DNA of 40,739 nucleotides from Candidatus Gastranaerophilales bacterium (lineage in GTDB: Bacteria; Cyanobacteriota; Vampirovibrionia; Gastranaerophilales; Gastranaerophilaceae): positions 1-40,739 of the forward strand of contig CALUSZ010000148.1 in assembly GCA_944323495.1 (NCBI GenBank), read 5' to 3'. How positions within the stretch are numbered: the first letter of the stretch is position 1; each line of letters opens with the position of its first letter. The position numbers and the translations under genes were made by a program. This document shows, piece after piece, positions 33,438 through 40,739 of the stretch. The notes beneath the pieces were generated by a model. The model saw only the letters and a program-made list of their open reading frames with translations. It searched no databases and was not told the origin of the DNA.

Positions 33438-34235
33438 TTACGCTAATTCTGAAATCAACAGTTCTGCTTTTTGCATAATAGTAGTTCTTAAATCCTCAAT
33501 ATCAGCAAAGTCGATACCCAGAGTTTTGATAAAATCTTTATCTAAGATATTAGGATTAAAGTTCTCCTGAACAAGTTTATCTACTAAGCAAACCAAATTG
33601 CACGGCCCCGGAATTGATGATAAAGACGGTGTATGATGGTATGAAATAATGTTAGCAAGTAATATAGGAAGCTGCCATCTTTTTGCAAGCAAAGCGCCTG
33701 TTTTAACATGGTCAGAATCGAAATATTTCTTTTCAGCATCAAGTATATCAGCACCGTCATTTACAGCTGAAACAACTTTATTATACAACTTCTCGTTTGA
33801 CATATGTAAAACCATTTTACCTACGTCATGCACAAAGCCAGCAATAAAAGCTTCGTCCGAATCCATAATTTTTGTTAAGTTTGCTAAATATTCACATCCA
33901 GCAGCAACTCTCATTGAATGTTTCCATAACTCTTTGTCGCCTTGATTGGACATCATCGGTTTCATTGCTACAGCTACAATAATATTCTTAACTTTTACCA
34001 TTCCAAGGAGTGATAAAGCAATACTTATAGAGCTTATCTGCTGTGAAAAGCCGTAATAAGCAGAGTTAACAAGAGCAAGAATTTTTATTGTTAAGGACTG
34101 GTCATACATTACAATATCACCGAGCTCTTTCATACTTGCAGTAGGTTTTTTCATTATATTCAAAGCCTTAACTATTACATTAGGCATAGCATGAATATCT
34201 TTTACACCGTTTACTAATTCTATAGTTTTATCCAT
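33438..34235 (-). CDS. HDOD-domain signalling protein
   Basis: A 265-aa protein that is almost entirely an HDOD domain (about 10-215), a relative of HD phosphohydrolases used in bacterial signalling and motility control. V-K-D-I-H-A-M-P-N and N-S-A-Y-Y-G-F are family marks. Unusually for HDOD proteins, the H-D-x-x-K motif (F-V-H-D-V-G-K) and a Y-H-H-T-P segment remain, so some metal-dependent activity is not excluded. It precedes the dead receiver/GGDEF gene, suggesting a shared pathway. It follows ftsX by 17 bases. Confidence 0.85.
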   Translation of the reverse strand: MDKTIELVNGVKDIHAMPNVIVKALNIMKKPTASMKELGDIVMYDQSLTIKILALVNSAYYGFSQQISSISIALSLLGMVKVKNIIVAVAMKPMMSNQGDKELWKHSMRVAAGCEYLANLTKIMDSDEAFIAGFVHDVGKMVLHMSNEKLYNKVVSAVNDGADILDAEKKYFDSDHVKTGALLAKRWQLPILLANIISYHHTPSLSSIPGPCNLVCLVDKLVQENFNPNILDKDFIKTLGIDFADIEDLRTTIMQKAELLISELA

Positions 34236-34252
34236 ATTAATTCACCTTATAA

Positions 34253-35161
34253 TTATACCTGTAAATGTTTTTTTATTGATAACAAACTTCCGCTTGCTCC
34301 GAACGCCGTACCTATTATTAACAATGTTATTATAACAATATTTTGCGCATAATGTGGAGTAGGTATCAAGAAAAACTTATGTACATTTATCAGCAGCCCC
34401 TGCACCCAGTTCAGCGGGATTACTGCAATTACGGAAGAAACGAAACCGTAGAACGCGCCTTGCATTACAAGCGGTGTTTTAATATACCAGTTGCTCACGC
34501 CCATAAGCCGCATAATTTCTATTTCGTCCTTTCGGGACTGGATTACCAGCTGAATAGTATTATTTATGATTGTAATTGTAAGGGCTGCTGATATTATTAT
34601 AACAAAAATCATCGTAGTATTCACTACATTTGTTAAAACTTGCATTTTTTTTGCTAATTCTTTTGCATATCCAATATCCTCTACTCCGCTGATAGGTTTG
34701 ATTTGATTGAAAACTTCTCCAATATTTTCAGGCTTATCAACCCGAACCCGTAACGTATCGGGAAGAGGATTTGCGACATCATGTAATCCCAGCTCTTGCT
34801 TTAAGCTGTTCCAAGACTCTTCTTTTGTCTTTAACGTAACTGTTTTAACATGTTTTATTTCTTTAATTCTATCCTTTACAATGGAAGGAGATGTATTTGA
34901 TTTTAAATATACTGAAATTTCTAATACATTGCCCAGCTCATTGGCAAAAGTTGAAAGAGAAAGCGTAAATCTGAATAGAACTCCAAACAGCGTTAGAATA
35001 GCAGCCATCGTAGTTATAATAACAAGGTTAATAATCCCGGTTCTTCTTATATCATTAACTGCTTCCATAACAATTCTATATGCAATGCGCAGCTCACATA
35101 ACCAATCTTTAGGAATGTGTTTTTTTACTGTCTTTTTTAACTGCTGTCTGCTATTGTCCAT
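34253..35161 (-). CDS. ftsX: Cell division ABC transporter subunit FtsX
   Basis: A 302-aa membrane protein with one N-terminal span (about 43-65), a large outside loop (about 70-180) and three C-terminal spans (about 188-210, 231-258, 274-298). This is the standard FtsX layout, which with FtsE activates peptidoglycan hydrolases at the septum. The start ATG 35161 lies within the end of ftsE (11-base overlap), so the pair is coupled. Confidence 0.93.
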   Translation of the reverse strand: MDNSRQQLKKTVKKHIPKDWLCELRIAYRIVMEAVNDIRRTGIINLVIITTMAAILTLFGVLFRFTLSLSTFANELGNVLEISVYLKSNTSPSIVKDRIKEIKHVKTVTLKTKEESWNSLKQELGLHDVANPLPDTLRVRVDKPENIGEVFNQIKPISGVEDIGYAKELAKKMQVLTNVVNTTMIFVIIISAALTITIINNTIQLVIQSRKDEIEIMRLMGVSNWYIKTPLVMQGAFYGFVSSVIAVIPLNWVQGLLINVHKFFLIPTPHYAQNIVIITLLIIGTAFGASGSLLSIKKHLQV

Positions 35162-35828
35162 AAGTACCTGCCTGAATATCTCTTATGATTTCGCCCTTAT
35201 CGAGTGTCAGAACTCTCTTTCTAAATCTGTCAACAAGTGTATAATCGTGCGTTGAAACAATAACCGTTATACCTCTCTGGTTAATCTGTTCAAGAATTTG
35301 CATAATCTCAAGTGAGTTTTTAGGGTCAAGGTTTCCGGTCGGTTCATCAGCGATAAGCAAAGGCGGGCCGTTTACAAGAGCTCTTGCTATACTGACTCTC
35401 TGCTGTTCTCCGCCGGAGAGCTCGCTTGGTTTTGCTTTAGCTTTATCTAAAAGTCCTACGACTTTTAAAGCCCCTGTTACACGAGTTCTGATATCTGAAG
35501 AACTTATACCGAGAGTTCTTATTACATATGCAATATTATCAAATACCGACTGGTTTTGAAGTAGTTTATAATCTTGGAATACAATCCCCATGCATCTCCT
35601 TAGATTTGGAACTTTTTCAGGAGGCAGATTTGCAATATTAATTCCTCCTATTAAGACAGTACCTGTTGTAGGAGTCTCTTCTTTGTAAAGCATTTTGATA
35701 AGAGTTGATTTTCCGGCTCCTGAAGCTCCGGTTATGAATACAAACTCTCCGGATAAAATATCAAGATTAATATTTTTTAATGCATAATTGTTTTTATATT
35801 TTTTTGTAACAGATCTTAATTGTATCAT
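35151..35828 (-). CDS. ftsE: Cell division ATP-binding protein FtsE
   Basis: A 225-aa ABC ATPase. Walker A is G-A-S-G-A-G-K-S-T (34-42), Q-loop V-F-Q-D (83-86), signature L-S-G-G-E-Q-Q-R (137-144), Walker B L-L-I-A-D-E-P (157-163) and switch H in S-T-H-D. The N-terminus I-Q-L-R-S-V-T-K-K-Y is typical of FtsE. It overlaps the transketolase gene stop by four bases, joining metabolism and division genes in one leftward transcript. Confidence 0.95.
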   Translation of the reverse strand: MIQLRSVTKKYKNNYALKNINLDILSGEFVFITGASGAGKSTLIKMLYKEETPTTGTVLIGGINIANLPPEKVPNLRRCMGIVFQDYKLLQNQSVFDNIAYVIRTLGISSSDIRTRVTGALKVVGLLDKAKAKPSELSGGEQQRVSIARALVNGPPLLIADEPTGNLDPKNSLEIMQILEQINQRGITVIVSTHDYTLVDRFRKRVLTLDKGEIIRDIQAGTYGQ

Positions 35829-36772
35829 TTTTTTATCTCAATAACCTTATTTGCAATACTTTCAGCGTTCAATCCGTAGAAATTCAATAATTCATCAGGT
35901 TTTCCGCTCTGTCCGAATACATCATCGACTCCTATTCTAAGAACTTTGTGCGGTGAATTTTCGGCAAGAGTTTCGCATACAGCAGAACCCAGACCGCCAA
36001 TTACAGAGTGGTTTTCTATTGTAACTGCGAGTTTTGTTTTGTTAACACTTTTTATTATACTCTCTATATCCAGAGGTTTTATTACGGGAATATTTATGAT
36101 TTCGGCAGAGATGCCTTTTTGTTCTAAAATATCTCCTGCCTTTATTACTTCTGCTAACACGTCTCCGGCAGTAAATAATGTAACGTCGGTTCCCTCTTTT
36201 ATTATAACAGCTTTATTAAAATCAAATTTATAATTATTGCTAAATATATCCGGAACATTCATACGTGATAATCTAATATAAACAGGTCCCTTGTATTCAG
36301 AAGCAAATTTCACAGCCTGCCGTGTCTGTTCGTAATCACCGGGAACTATAACGGTCATATTAGGCAACCCGCGCATAAGAGAAATATCTTCCAGTGCTTG
36401 ATGACTTGCACCATCTTCGCCAACAGTAATTCCTCCGTGTGCTCCTATAATTTTTACATTTGCTTTTTGATAACAGATAGAGTTTCTGATTTGATCATAA
36501 GCTCTTCCTGTCGCAAATACGGCAAAAGTTGCCGCAAAAGGAATTTTTCCGGTTAAAGAAAGGCCCAAAGCTGTTGTTATCAAATCTTGTTCTGCAATAC
36601 CTACGTCAAAAAAACGTTCAGGGAATGCTTTTGCAAATATAGATGTTTGAGTTGAACCGGATAAATCAGCATCCAGAGCCACTATATCCGGATTTTTGCC
36701 TCCAAGCACTGCCAGCTCTTCTCCAAAGGCGCCGCGTATGGATTTTTTAGACTCATAGTTTATATCTAGCAT
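35825..36772 (-). CDS. C-terminal half of a split transketolase
   Basis: A 315-aa protein that corresponds to the pyrimidine-binding and C-terminal domains of transketolase. The thiamine-activating Glu is E61 in V-G-I-A-E-Q. A-T-F-A-V-F and H-G-G-I-T-V-G-E-D-G-A-S-H-Q are hallmark segments. The TPP-diphosphate-binding N-terminal half is not here: the next gene upstream is a 78-aa basic protein. In split transketolases the N-terminal half normally lies directly upstream, so in this genome it is apparently elsewhere. It needs that partner to work in the pentose phosphate pathway. Confidence 0.9.
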   Translation of the reverse strand: MLDINYESKKSIRGAFGEELAVLGGKNPDIVALDADLSGSTQTSIFAKAFPERFFDVGIAEQDLITTALGLSLTGKIPFAATFAVFATGRAYDQIRNSICYQKANVKIIGAHGGITVGEDGASHQALEDISLMRGLPNMTVIVPGDYEQTRQAVKFASEYKGPVYIRLSRMNVPDIFSNNYKFDFNKAVIIKEGTDVTLFTAGDVLAEVIKAGDILEQKGISAEIINIPVIKPLDIESIIKSVNKTKLAVTIENHSVIGGLGSAVCETLAENSPHKVLRIGVDDVFGQSGKPDELLNFYGLNAESIANKVIEIKK

Positions 36773-36825
36773 AATTCCCCTTCTTATTTGATTATATCAT
36801 AAACTATGAAAATCTTACAAAATTT

Positions 36826-37062
36826 TTAAACCCCTTTAAAATAATCACAAATAAGTTTTTCTTTTTTTGGAAGAAATTTTTTAAATTTTTCAATAAAAGG
36901 GTTCACTTCCAGTTTTTCTAATTCCTTCTTAAGAATTGCTTTTTCAAGAATCAAACTATTATACAGCTGATTACATACATCAGAAGATGATTGGTGCAAA
37001 TGCAATTTTTTAATTTGTAATTCTTTATGTTGTATCTGTTTTTTTAATTGATTTTTTTTCAC
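36826..37062 (-). CDS. Small basic coiled-coil protein, unknown
   Basis: A 78-aa protein starting at GTG 37062, with AGAGG six bases upstream. It is Lys-rich and almost entirely helical with heptad spacing, ending with a basic F-K-K-F-L-P-K-K-E-K region. No family is recognised. It may bind nucleic acid or another coiled coil. It is 53 bases upstream of the transketolase gene and may share its transcript. Confidence 0.5.
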   Translation of the reverse strand: MKKNQLKKQIQHKELQIKKLHLHQSSSDVCNQLYNSLILEKAILKKELEKLEVNPFIEKFKKFLPKKEKLICDYFKGV

Positions 37063-37167
37063 AAAAGACCTCTTTAATTAAGAATAAAACTTTCAAGCTT
37101 GTTTTGCAATCAATCTTTTAGAGTATTCTTTAATAGATTAGCTTTATTATTTAGTTTGCAGCTATTA

Positions 37168-37183
37168 TTGTAAATATTTGTAA
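37168..37183 (+). repeat. 10-bp-phased TTGTAA pair before the sigma-28-like promoter
   Basis: TTGTAA at 37168-37173 and 37178-37183, one helical turn apart and 18 bases upstream of the -35. The same spacing (18 bases) is found upstream of the partial gene at 1-29. This suggests an activator site for these promoters. Confidence 0.45.
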
Positions 37184-37201
37184 CGATTATCATTTTTTTA
37201 C

Positions 37202-37228
37202 TAAAGTTTTTCAAAAAAATGCCGTTAA
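37202..37228 (+). promoter_or_regulatory. Sigma-28-like promoter of the 866-aa protein
   Basis: TAAAGTTT (37202-37209), an exact 11-base spacer, GCCGTTAA (37221-37228): 8/8 and 7/8 to the flagellar sigma-28 consensus. The start near 37235 gives a leader of about 52 bases. This is the best of the three such sites in the window. Confidence 0.75.
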
Positions 37229-37286
37229 CCATAAAAAAAGTAGGATTGTATTGTTACGAAAATAATAGAAAGGAGTACTAACTACT

Positions 37287-39887
37287 ATGGGCATTGATTT
37301 TAACAAACTAAATCCAGAAGAAGCGCAGAAGATTATTTCTGCCCTAAAGGATGGTCGAATTAACGACCAAGAGGCTAAAAAGCTTGGACTGACAGAACAG
37401 GAACAGGAAGCCTTGAATAAAGCTTTTTCATCGGGAGAAGTGCAAATTGGGGATTTTGTACTTATTAACAAAGGGAAAAGTAAAGATGGTAAGATGCAAT
37501 ATACAAAAACAGTTAAGAAAGAAGAAGCTCCACAAGAAGAAGCAAGCTTCTGGAGTAAACTTAAAAAGGGAGTAAGCGGCTATGCACAAAACTTTACTAA
37601 CGCTTGGAATAATAGTAATGGATTTCTGGAAACAACGGGGGCATTAATAGGTGCAGCGACTAAGACCGTAACTGATATAGTGAAAGATAACGCTGATAAT
37701 GCAGAAAGAGCTGTTACAGAGCTTACTGGTTCAGAAACACTTGGAAAAGTCGCTCGTTTTATGTCTGGCGGTATTGCAGCAGAAGCTGTAATAGCTGTTG
37801 AAAATTTTGGAGACTGGTCTTCTGATAAAATTAGAAATGCTGCTAAAAATTATACCGGAACTGAAAGAGAGCTGTTATTAGGATTTGCTGATTTTGTAGA
37901 TGACATGAATGCAGCCGATATTGCTCTAATGTTTGCAGGTGGTGCAGGTGCTGTTAAGTATGCAAAAGATCTCCCTAAAATTCTTAGTCTATTACAAAAA
38001 GTAGCGGTGCCGGCGGCTGGAGTAGCTGCAGCTGGAACACTGGCAAGCTGTACACCTGACGATGGAGATATTAATATTTCACAGAATGTAGATCTTACAA
38101 TTACGCCAAATTCTTCATTAGAAGAGGCTATTCAAGCCTTAAAAGATGGGCAGGATGTTACTAATAATTTGCTGGCACAAATTCTTGAAAATTCTATAAA
38201 ACAGGGAGCAACGCTTGATGAAATTAAAGAACTTGTCGGCGAAAACAGCTGGATCTTAACAAAATTGGTTGATTCAATGGCAGAAAATAATCAATTGCTG
38301 ACGGATATTAAAAATTCAATAACAACAGGTACAGAAGATGTACTGTCAGCAATAATAAGCTTACAAAATAGTGTAGATGTTTTAACCTCTCTTGTAGCAG
38401 AGCAACCTGACTATAAGGCTGACTTACAGGCTATTATTGATGCAATCAACAACGGTAATGAATCATTAGCACAAGTATCCTCAATGGTTACAAATCTATT
38501 TGCGCAGCTTCAAGCAAATGGTGAAATCCAAGCTGATATATTAGCAAAACTTGATGAAATTCAAAATTCTAATATTTCTGACGCCGAAAAACTTAATAAA
38601 ATGCTAGAATTGCTGGCAAGCATTGATTCAAAACTCGATGTAATTGTTGATCAAATTAATCAGGCATTTAATAATGATAAAGATGTACAGGCAGCATTAG
38701 AAAAATTAACACAGCTTGTAGAGGAAGGCAACGCTAAAGCAGACATTACAAACCAAATGCTGGCTAAACTTTTAGAAATGATGGAAAATGGTGTATCAAA
38801 AGAAGATATAAAAGCTATCATTGAAGCAATCAGCAAAAATGGTGACAAAATTGACGATGTTAATTTCTTCCTTAACAAAATTCAAAATCAGAATTTGGAA
38901 TTCCAGCAAAAAGTCCTTGACATGGTTGCAAAATATGGAGATGTTGTATTTAAACTTCTTGAAACAGCACAGGGCAGTGACGCTAAATTAGATGCAATTG
39001 CACAACTACTTGCAAAAATCCAAAACCGGGATGAGAAATTCCAGCAAAATGTATTAAAAGTTCTTGAAGATTTAGGAACAAGCTCAACTACTGTTCTTAA
39101 TGAAATTCTTGCAAGTATTGGTAATAATGGTGAAAAACTTGATGCAATTGCACAGCTGCTTGCCAAAATTGACAGTAATGTCGAAAAATACGGCGAAGAA
39201 GGCAAGGCTCTTGGAAATGAAATACTTAATGCAATCAAGACGCTTGGAGCTGATATCTCCGGTAAATTAACTCAAATCCTGAATGTAGCAAATAGCGGTT
39301 CTGATACAGGCAAAGCTGTTATGGAATTACTCAACAAAGTACTTGAAAAACTTGATAGTATGGATAGTAACAGAAAGGCTGAAGCCAAGGCAATTATTGA
39401 TGCTATTGCAAACATCAAAATTGAAGGCGGCGGCAATGGTAATGTCGATTTATCATCAGTCGAGAAAATGCTCAGCGAATTGTTGCAGTTAACTTCTAAA
39501 AACAACGGACTACTTGAAAGCATTGACGGTAAATTGGATGTTATCAATGTAACAATCGAAACTGCTAAAAATGAAATTCTTGCAAAGATGGATAAGAATG
39601 ATGCTAACACAACAGCCATCCTGAATGCATTGAATGAATTTAAGAATATATCTAATGCAAATGACAAGGAAATTTTAGAAAAAATGGATACTATCATTAA
39701 TGTCCTTAATAACATCAAAGACAATAAATATGATGATACTAATTTGATGGCAAAATTGGATGATATCTTAGCTGCAATAAAAGACCACAAGGTAACAGTT
39801 GATATTACAGGCAAGGTAACTTGTGAATGCAATTGTGGTGGAAATCATGAAGGTATTATTGGAGATTTGGACGATATCCTAGGATAG
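37287..39887 (+). CDS. 866-aa repeat protein with internal lipobox-like motif
   Basis: A long protein I cannot assign to a known family. Residues 1-90 are charged helix (an E-E-A-Q-K-I type start). Residues 95-230 are a mixed helical region with Ala/Gly-rich stretches. K231-I then leads into a hydrophobic segment (about 232-252) that ends L-A-S-C255-T-P-D-D: a complete lipoprotein signal pattern, but inside the chain. The remaining 610 residues are a repeat-rich helical rod, with K-L-D-A-I-A-Q-L-L-A-K-I at 567-578 and 617-628 (50-aa period) and related S-I-D-x-K-L-D-V-I segments. The C-terminus has C846-E-C848-N-C850 and ends G-D-L-D-D-I-L-G. AAGGAG precedes ATG 37287. Its promoter is sigma-28-like. 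A surface or fibre-like role is a guess. Confidence 0.75.
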   Translation: MGIDFNKLNPEEAQKIISALKDGRINDQEAKKLGLTEQEQEALNKAFSSGEVQIGDFVLINKGKSKDGKMQYTKTVKKEEAPQEEASFWSKLKKGVSGYAQNFTNAWNNSNGFLETTGALIGAATKTVTDIVKDNADNAERAVTELTGSETLGKVARFMSGGIAAEAVIAVENFGDWSSDKIRNAAKNYTGTERELLLGFADFVDDMNAADIALMFAGGAGAVKYAKDLPKILSLLQKVAVPAAGVAAAGTLASCTPDDGDINISQNVDLTITPNSSLEEAIQALKDGQDVTNNLLAQILENSIKQGATLDEIKELVGENSWILTKLVDSMAENNQLLTDIKNSITTGTEDVLSAIISLQNSVDVLTSLVAEQPDYKADLQAIIDAINNGNESLAQVSSMVTNLFAQLQANGEIQADILAKLDEIQNSNISDAEKLNKMLELLASIDSKLDVIVDQINQAFNNDKDVQAALEKLTQLVEEGNAKADITNQMLAKLLEMMENGVSKEDIKAIIEAISKNGDKIDDVNFFLNKIQNQNLEFQQKVLDMVAKYGDVVFKLLETAQGSDAKLDAIAQLLAKIQNRDEKFQQNVLKVLEDLGTSSTTVLNEILASIGNNGEKLDAIAQLLAKIDSNVEKYGEEGKALGNEILNAIKTLGADISGKLTQILNVANSGSDTGKAVMELLNKVLEKLDSMDSNRKAEAKAIIDAIANIKIEGGGNGNVDLSSVEKMLSELLQLTSKNNGLLESIDGKLDVINVTIETAKNEILAKMDKNDANTTAILNALNEFKNISNANDKEILEKMDTIINVLNNIKDNKYDDTNLMAKLDDILAAIKDHKVTVDITGKVTCECNCGGNHEGIIGDLDDILG

Positions 39888-39906
39888 TAATTTGAAACTC
39901 TATGAT

Positions 39907-39943
39907 AGGACTTCCGGATGATTAAAACATCATCCGGAAGCCT
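39907..39943. terminator. Strong bidirectional terminator
   Basis: CTTCCGGATGAT (39911-39922) pairs with ATCATCCGGAAG (39929-39940), extended by two G-C pairs past a bulge, followed by CCTTTTTT on the forward strand. It separates the 866-aa gene from the convergent permease gene. Confidence 0.9.
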
Positions 39944-39946
39944 TTT

Positions 39947-40739
39947 TTATATTCTCTTTTGAGATTTTGGATCTAAGATATCACGTATAGCATCTCCAAG
40001 GATATTAAAAGAAAGTACAGCTATAAATATTAAAACCCCGGGGGTAAGAAGCCAAGGTCTGTATAAAATATTTGTAAATTCTTGCGCTTCTTTAAGCATA
40101 TTTCCCCAGCTTGCATCTGGCTGTTGAATTCCAAGTCCCAGAAAGCTTAAGCCGGATTCTGCAAGAATATATGAAGGTACACTTAATGTCATTGCAATAA
40201 TAACATAACTTGTAGTCTGCGGAAGAATGTGTTTTAGAATTATTCTCAAATTAGATGCACCCATTGTTTTTGCAGCCTGAACAAATTCTTCATTCTTAAT
40301 AGACAGAACCATTCCTCTTACGACCCTTGCAAAACCAGCCCAGCCTATAAGGGCTAAGATTACAACAATCAGTGCAAACCTCTGTACACTTGTCATTCCT
40401 GTTGGTAAAATCGCTGCCAGTATTATTAAAAGGTAAAAACTTGGTATAGCCATAACAGCTTCCGCAAATCTCATCATAAGAGTATCAGTGATTCCCCCAA
40501 AATACCCTGAAACTCCGCCATACAAAAGCCCTATAGGGAATACGACAAGAAGAGCAAGAAAACCCACTGTCATCGAGATTCTGCCTCCAAAGAGGAGTCT
40601 TGAAAACACGTCACGACCGTTAATATCAGTTCCCAGAAGATATAACTCACCTCCCTCTTGAACTCCAAACAGATGGTGATTTTTAAATAAAGTCAAATAA
40701 TATTTTTTACACCTGTCCTGCTTGAACACTGTCTGCATA
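39947..40739 (-). CDS. Peptide/nickel-type ABC transporter permease (OppC/DppC), N-terminus cut
   Basis: At least 264 codons of a binding-protein-dependent permease. L-L-G-T-D-I-N-G-R-D-V-F-S-R-L-L-F-G-G is the OppC/DppC hallmark. Five further spans follow, with the ABC-contact EAA loop (A-A-K-T-M-G-A-S-N-L-R-I-I-L-K-H-I-L-P). In this family about 60-100 residues, including the first span, precede the hallmark. The M at 40738 is too near the hallmark to supply them, so the gene runs off the window edge. Partner oppB, oppA and ATPase genes are presumably beyond it. Confidence 0.9.
   Translation of the reverse strand, partial: MQTVFKQDRCKKYYLTLFKNHHLFGVQEGGELYLLGTDINGRDVFSRLLFGGRISMTVGFLALLVVFPIGLLYGGVSGYFGGITDTLMMRFAEAVMAIPSFYLLIILAAILPTGMTSVQRFALIVVILALIGWAGFARVVRGMVLSIKNEEFVQAAKTMGASNLRIILKHILPQTTSYVIIAMTLSVPSYILAESGLSFLGLGIQQPDASWGNMLKEAQEFTNILYRPWLLTPGVLIFIAVLSFNILGDAIRDILDPKSQKRI

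Noticed and set aside
37179..37197. Fur box upstream of the 866-aa gene
   Set aside because: 13 of 19 positions match GATAATGATAATCATTATC, but in AT-rich DNA this level is expected by chance. The sequence is better explained by the TTGTAA tandem.
39272..39832. 186-aa frame opposite the repeat protein
   Set aside because: Its Leu/Ser-rich composition is the antisense of the Lys/Asp/Asn-rich helical repeats, not a real membrane protein.
1..40739. CRISPR arrays, tRNA/rRNA genes, insertion sequences, prophage
   Set aside because: No spaced direct-repeat array, no cloverleaf or rRNA sequence, no transposase or phage structural frame was found on either strand.

Overview
Organism. The window looks like a chromosome fragment from a non-photosynthetic relative of the cyanobacteria, most likely the gut Melainabacteria/Vampirovibrionia (Gastranaerophilales-like). 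Two genes belong to families known almost only from the cyanobacterial lineage (the DUF561/Ycf23 protein at 180-935 and an LdpA-type protein at 8377-9294). They sit in AT-rich DNA beside genes typical of an anaerobe: superoxide reductase, ferritin and a Thermoanaerobacter-type NADP-dependent alcohol dehydrogenase. This placement is inference; no rRNA gene is present.

Layout. 1-2700: the first codons of a leftward gene, ycf23, an exported HtrA-type protease, and a leftward desulfoferrodoxin-ferritin pair. 2761-9294: a rightward, mostly overlapping operon (Cys-cluster protein, rlmN, DUF115/MAF, dtd, rsmH, FtsL-like, ldpA). 9297-17032: leftward genes for a giant GH13-type protein (about 1,606 aa), the type III export ATPase FliI and a COG2509 flavoprotein. 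17338-22101: a 50-aa gene, several short lineage-type proteins, metK, clpP and a LapA-like membrane protein. 22187-24012: rightward flhB and a sigma-70 family factor. 24009-30374: leftward grpE, dnaJ, a beta-propeller protein and an O-methyltransferase, then the alcohol dehydrogenase and a phosphodiester glycosidase. 30696-36772: a rightward PLP enzyme convergent with a leftward run of isochorismatase-type hydrolase, dead receiver/GGDEF protein, HDOD protein, ftsX, ftsE and a C-terminal transketolase half. 37287-39887: an 866-aa repeat protein. 39947-end: a truncated OppC/DppC-type permease. I saw no tRNA, rRNA, CRISPR array or insertion sequence.

How the parts may fit together. Three promoters read like flagellar sigma-28 sites (TAAAGTTT-N11/12-GCCGNNAA). 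They precede the partial gene at the left edge, the giant GH13 protein and the 866-aa repeat protein. Two of them share a further upstream element: TTGTAA-type units in a 10-bp tandem, placed 18 bp before the -35. Four proteins without signal peptides start with a similar heptad, M-x-[IV]-x-x-[IV]-[NS]. Two of these, plus weaker versions in the others, carry a nearby F-K-G-like motif. The same window encodes two core parts of a flagellar/type III export machine (FliI, FlhB) and a sigma factor next to flhB. My working hypothesis is that these large and small lineage-specific proteins are co-regulated with, and perhaps exported by, a flagellar-type export system. The sequence patterns are direct; the export link is inference.
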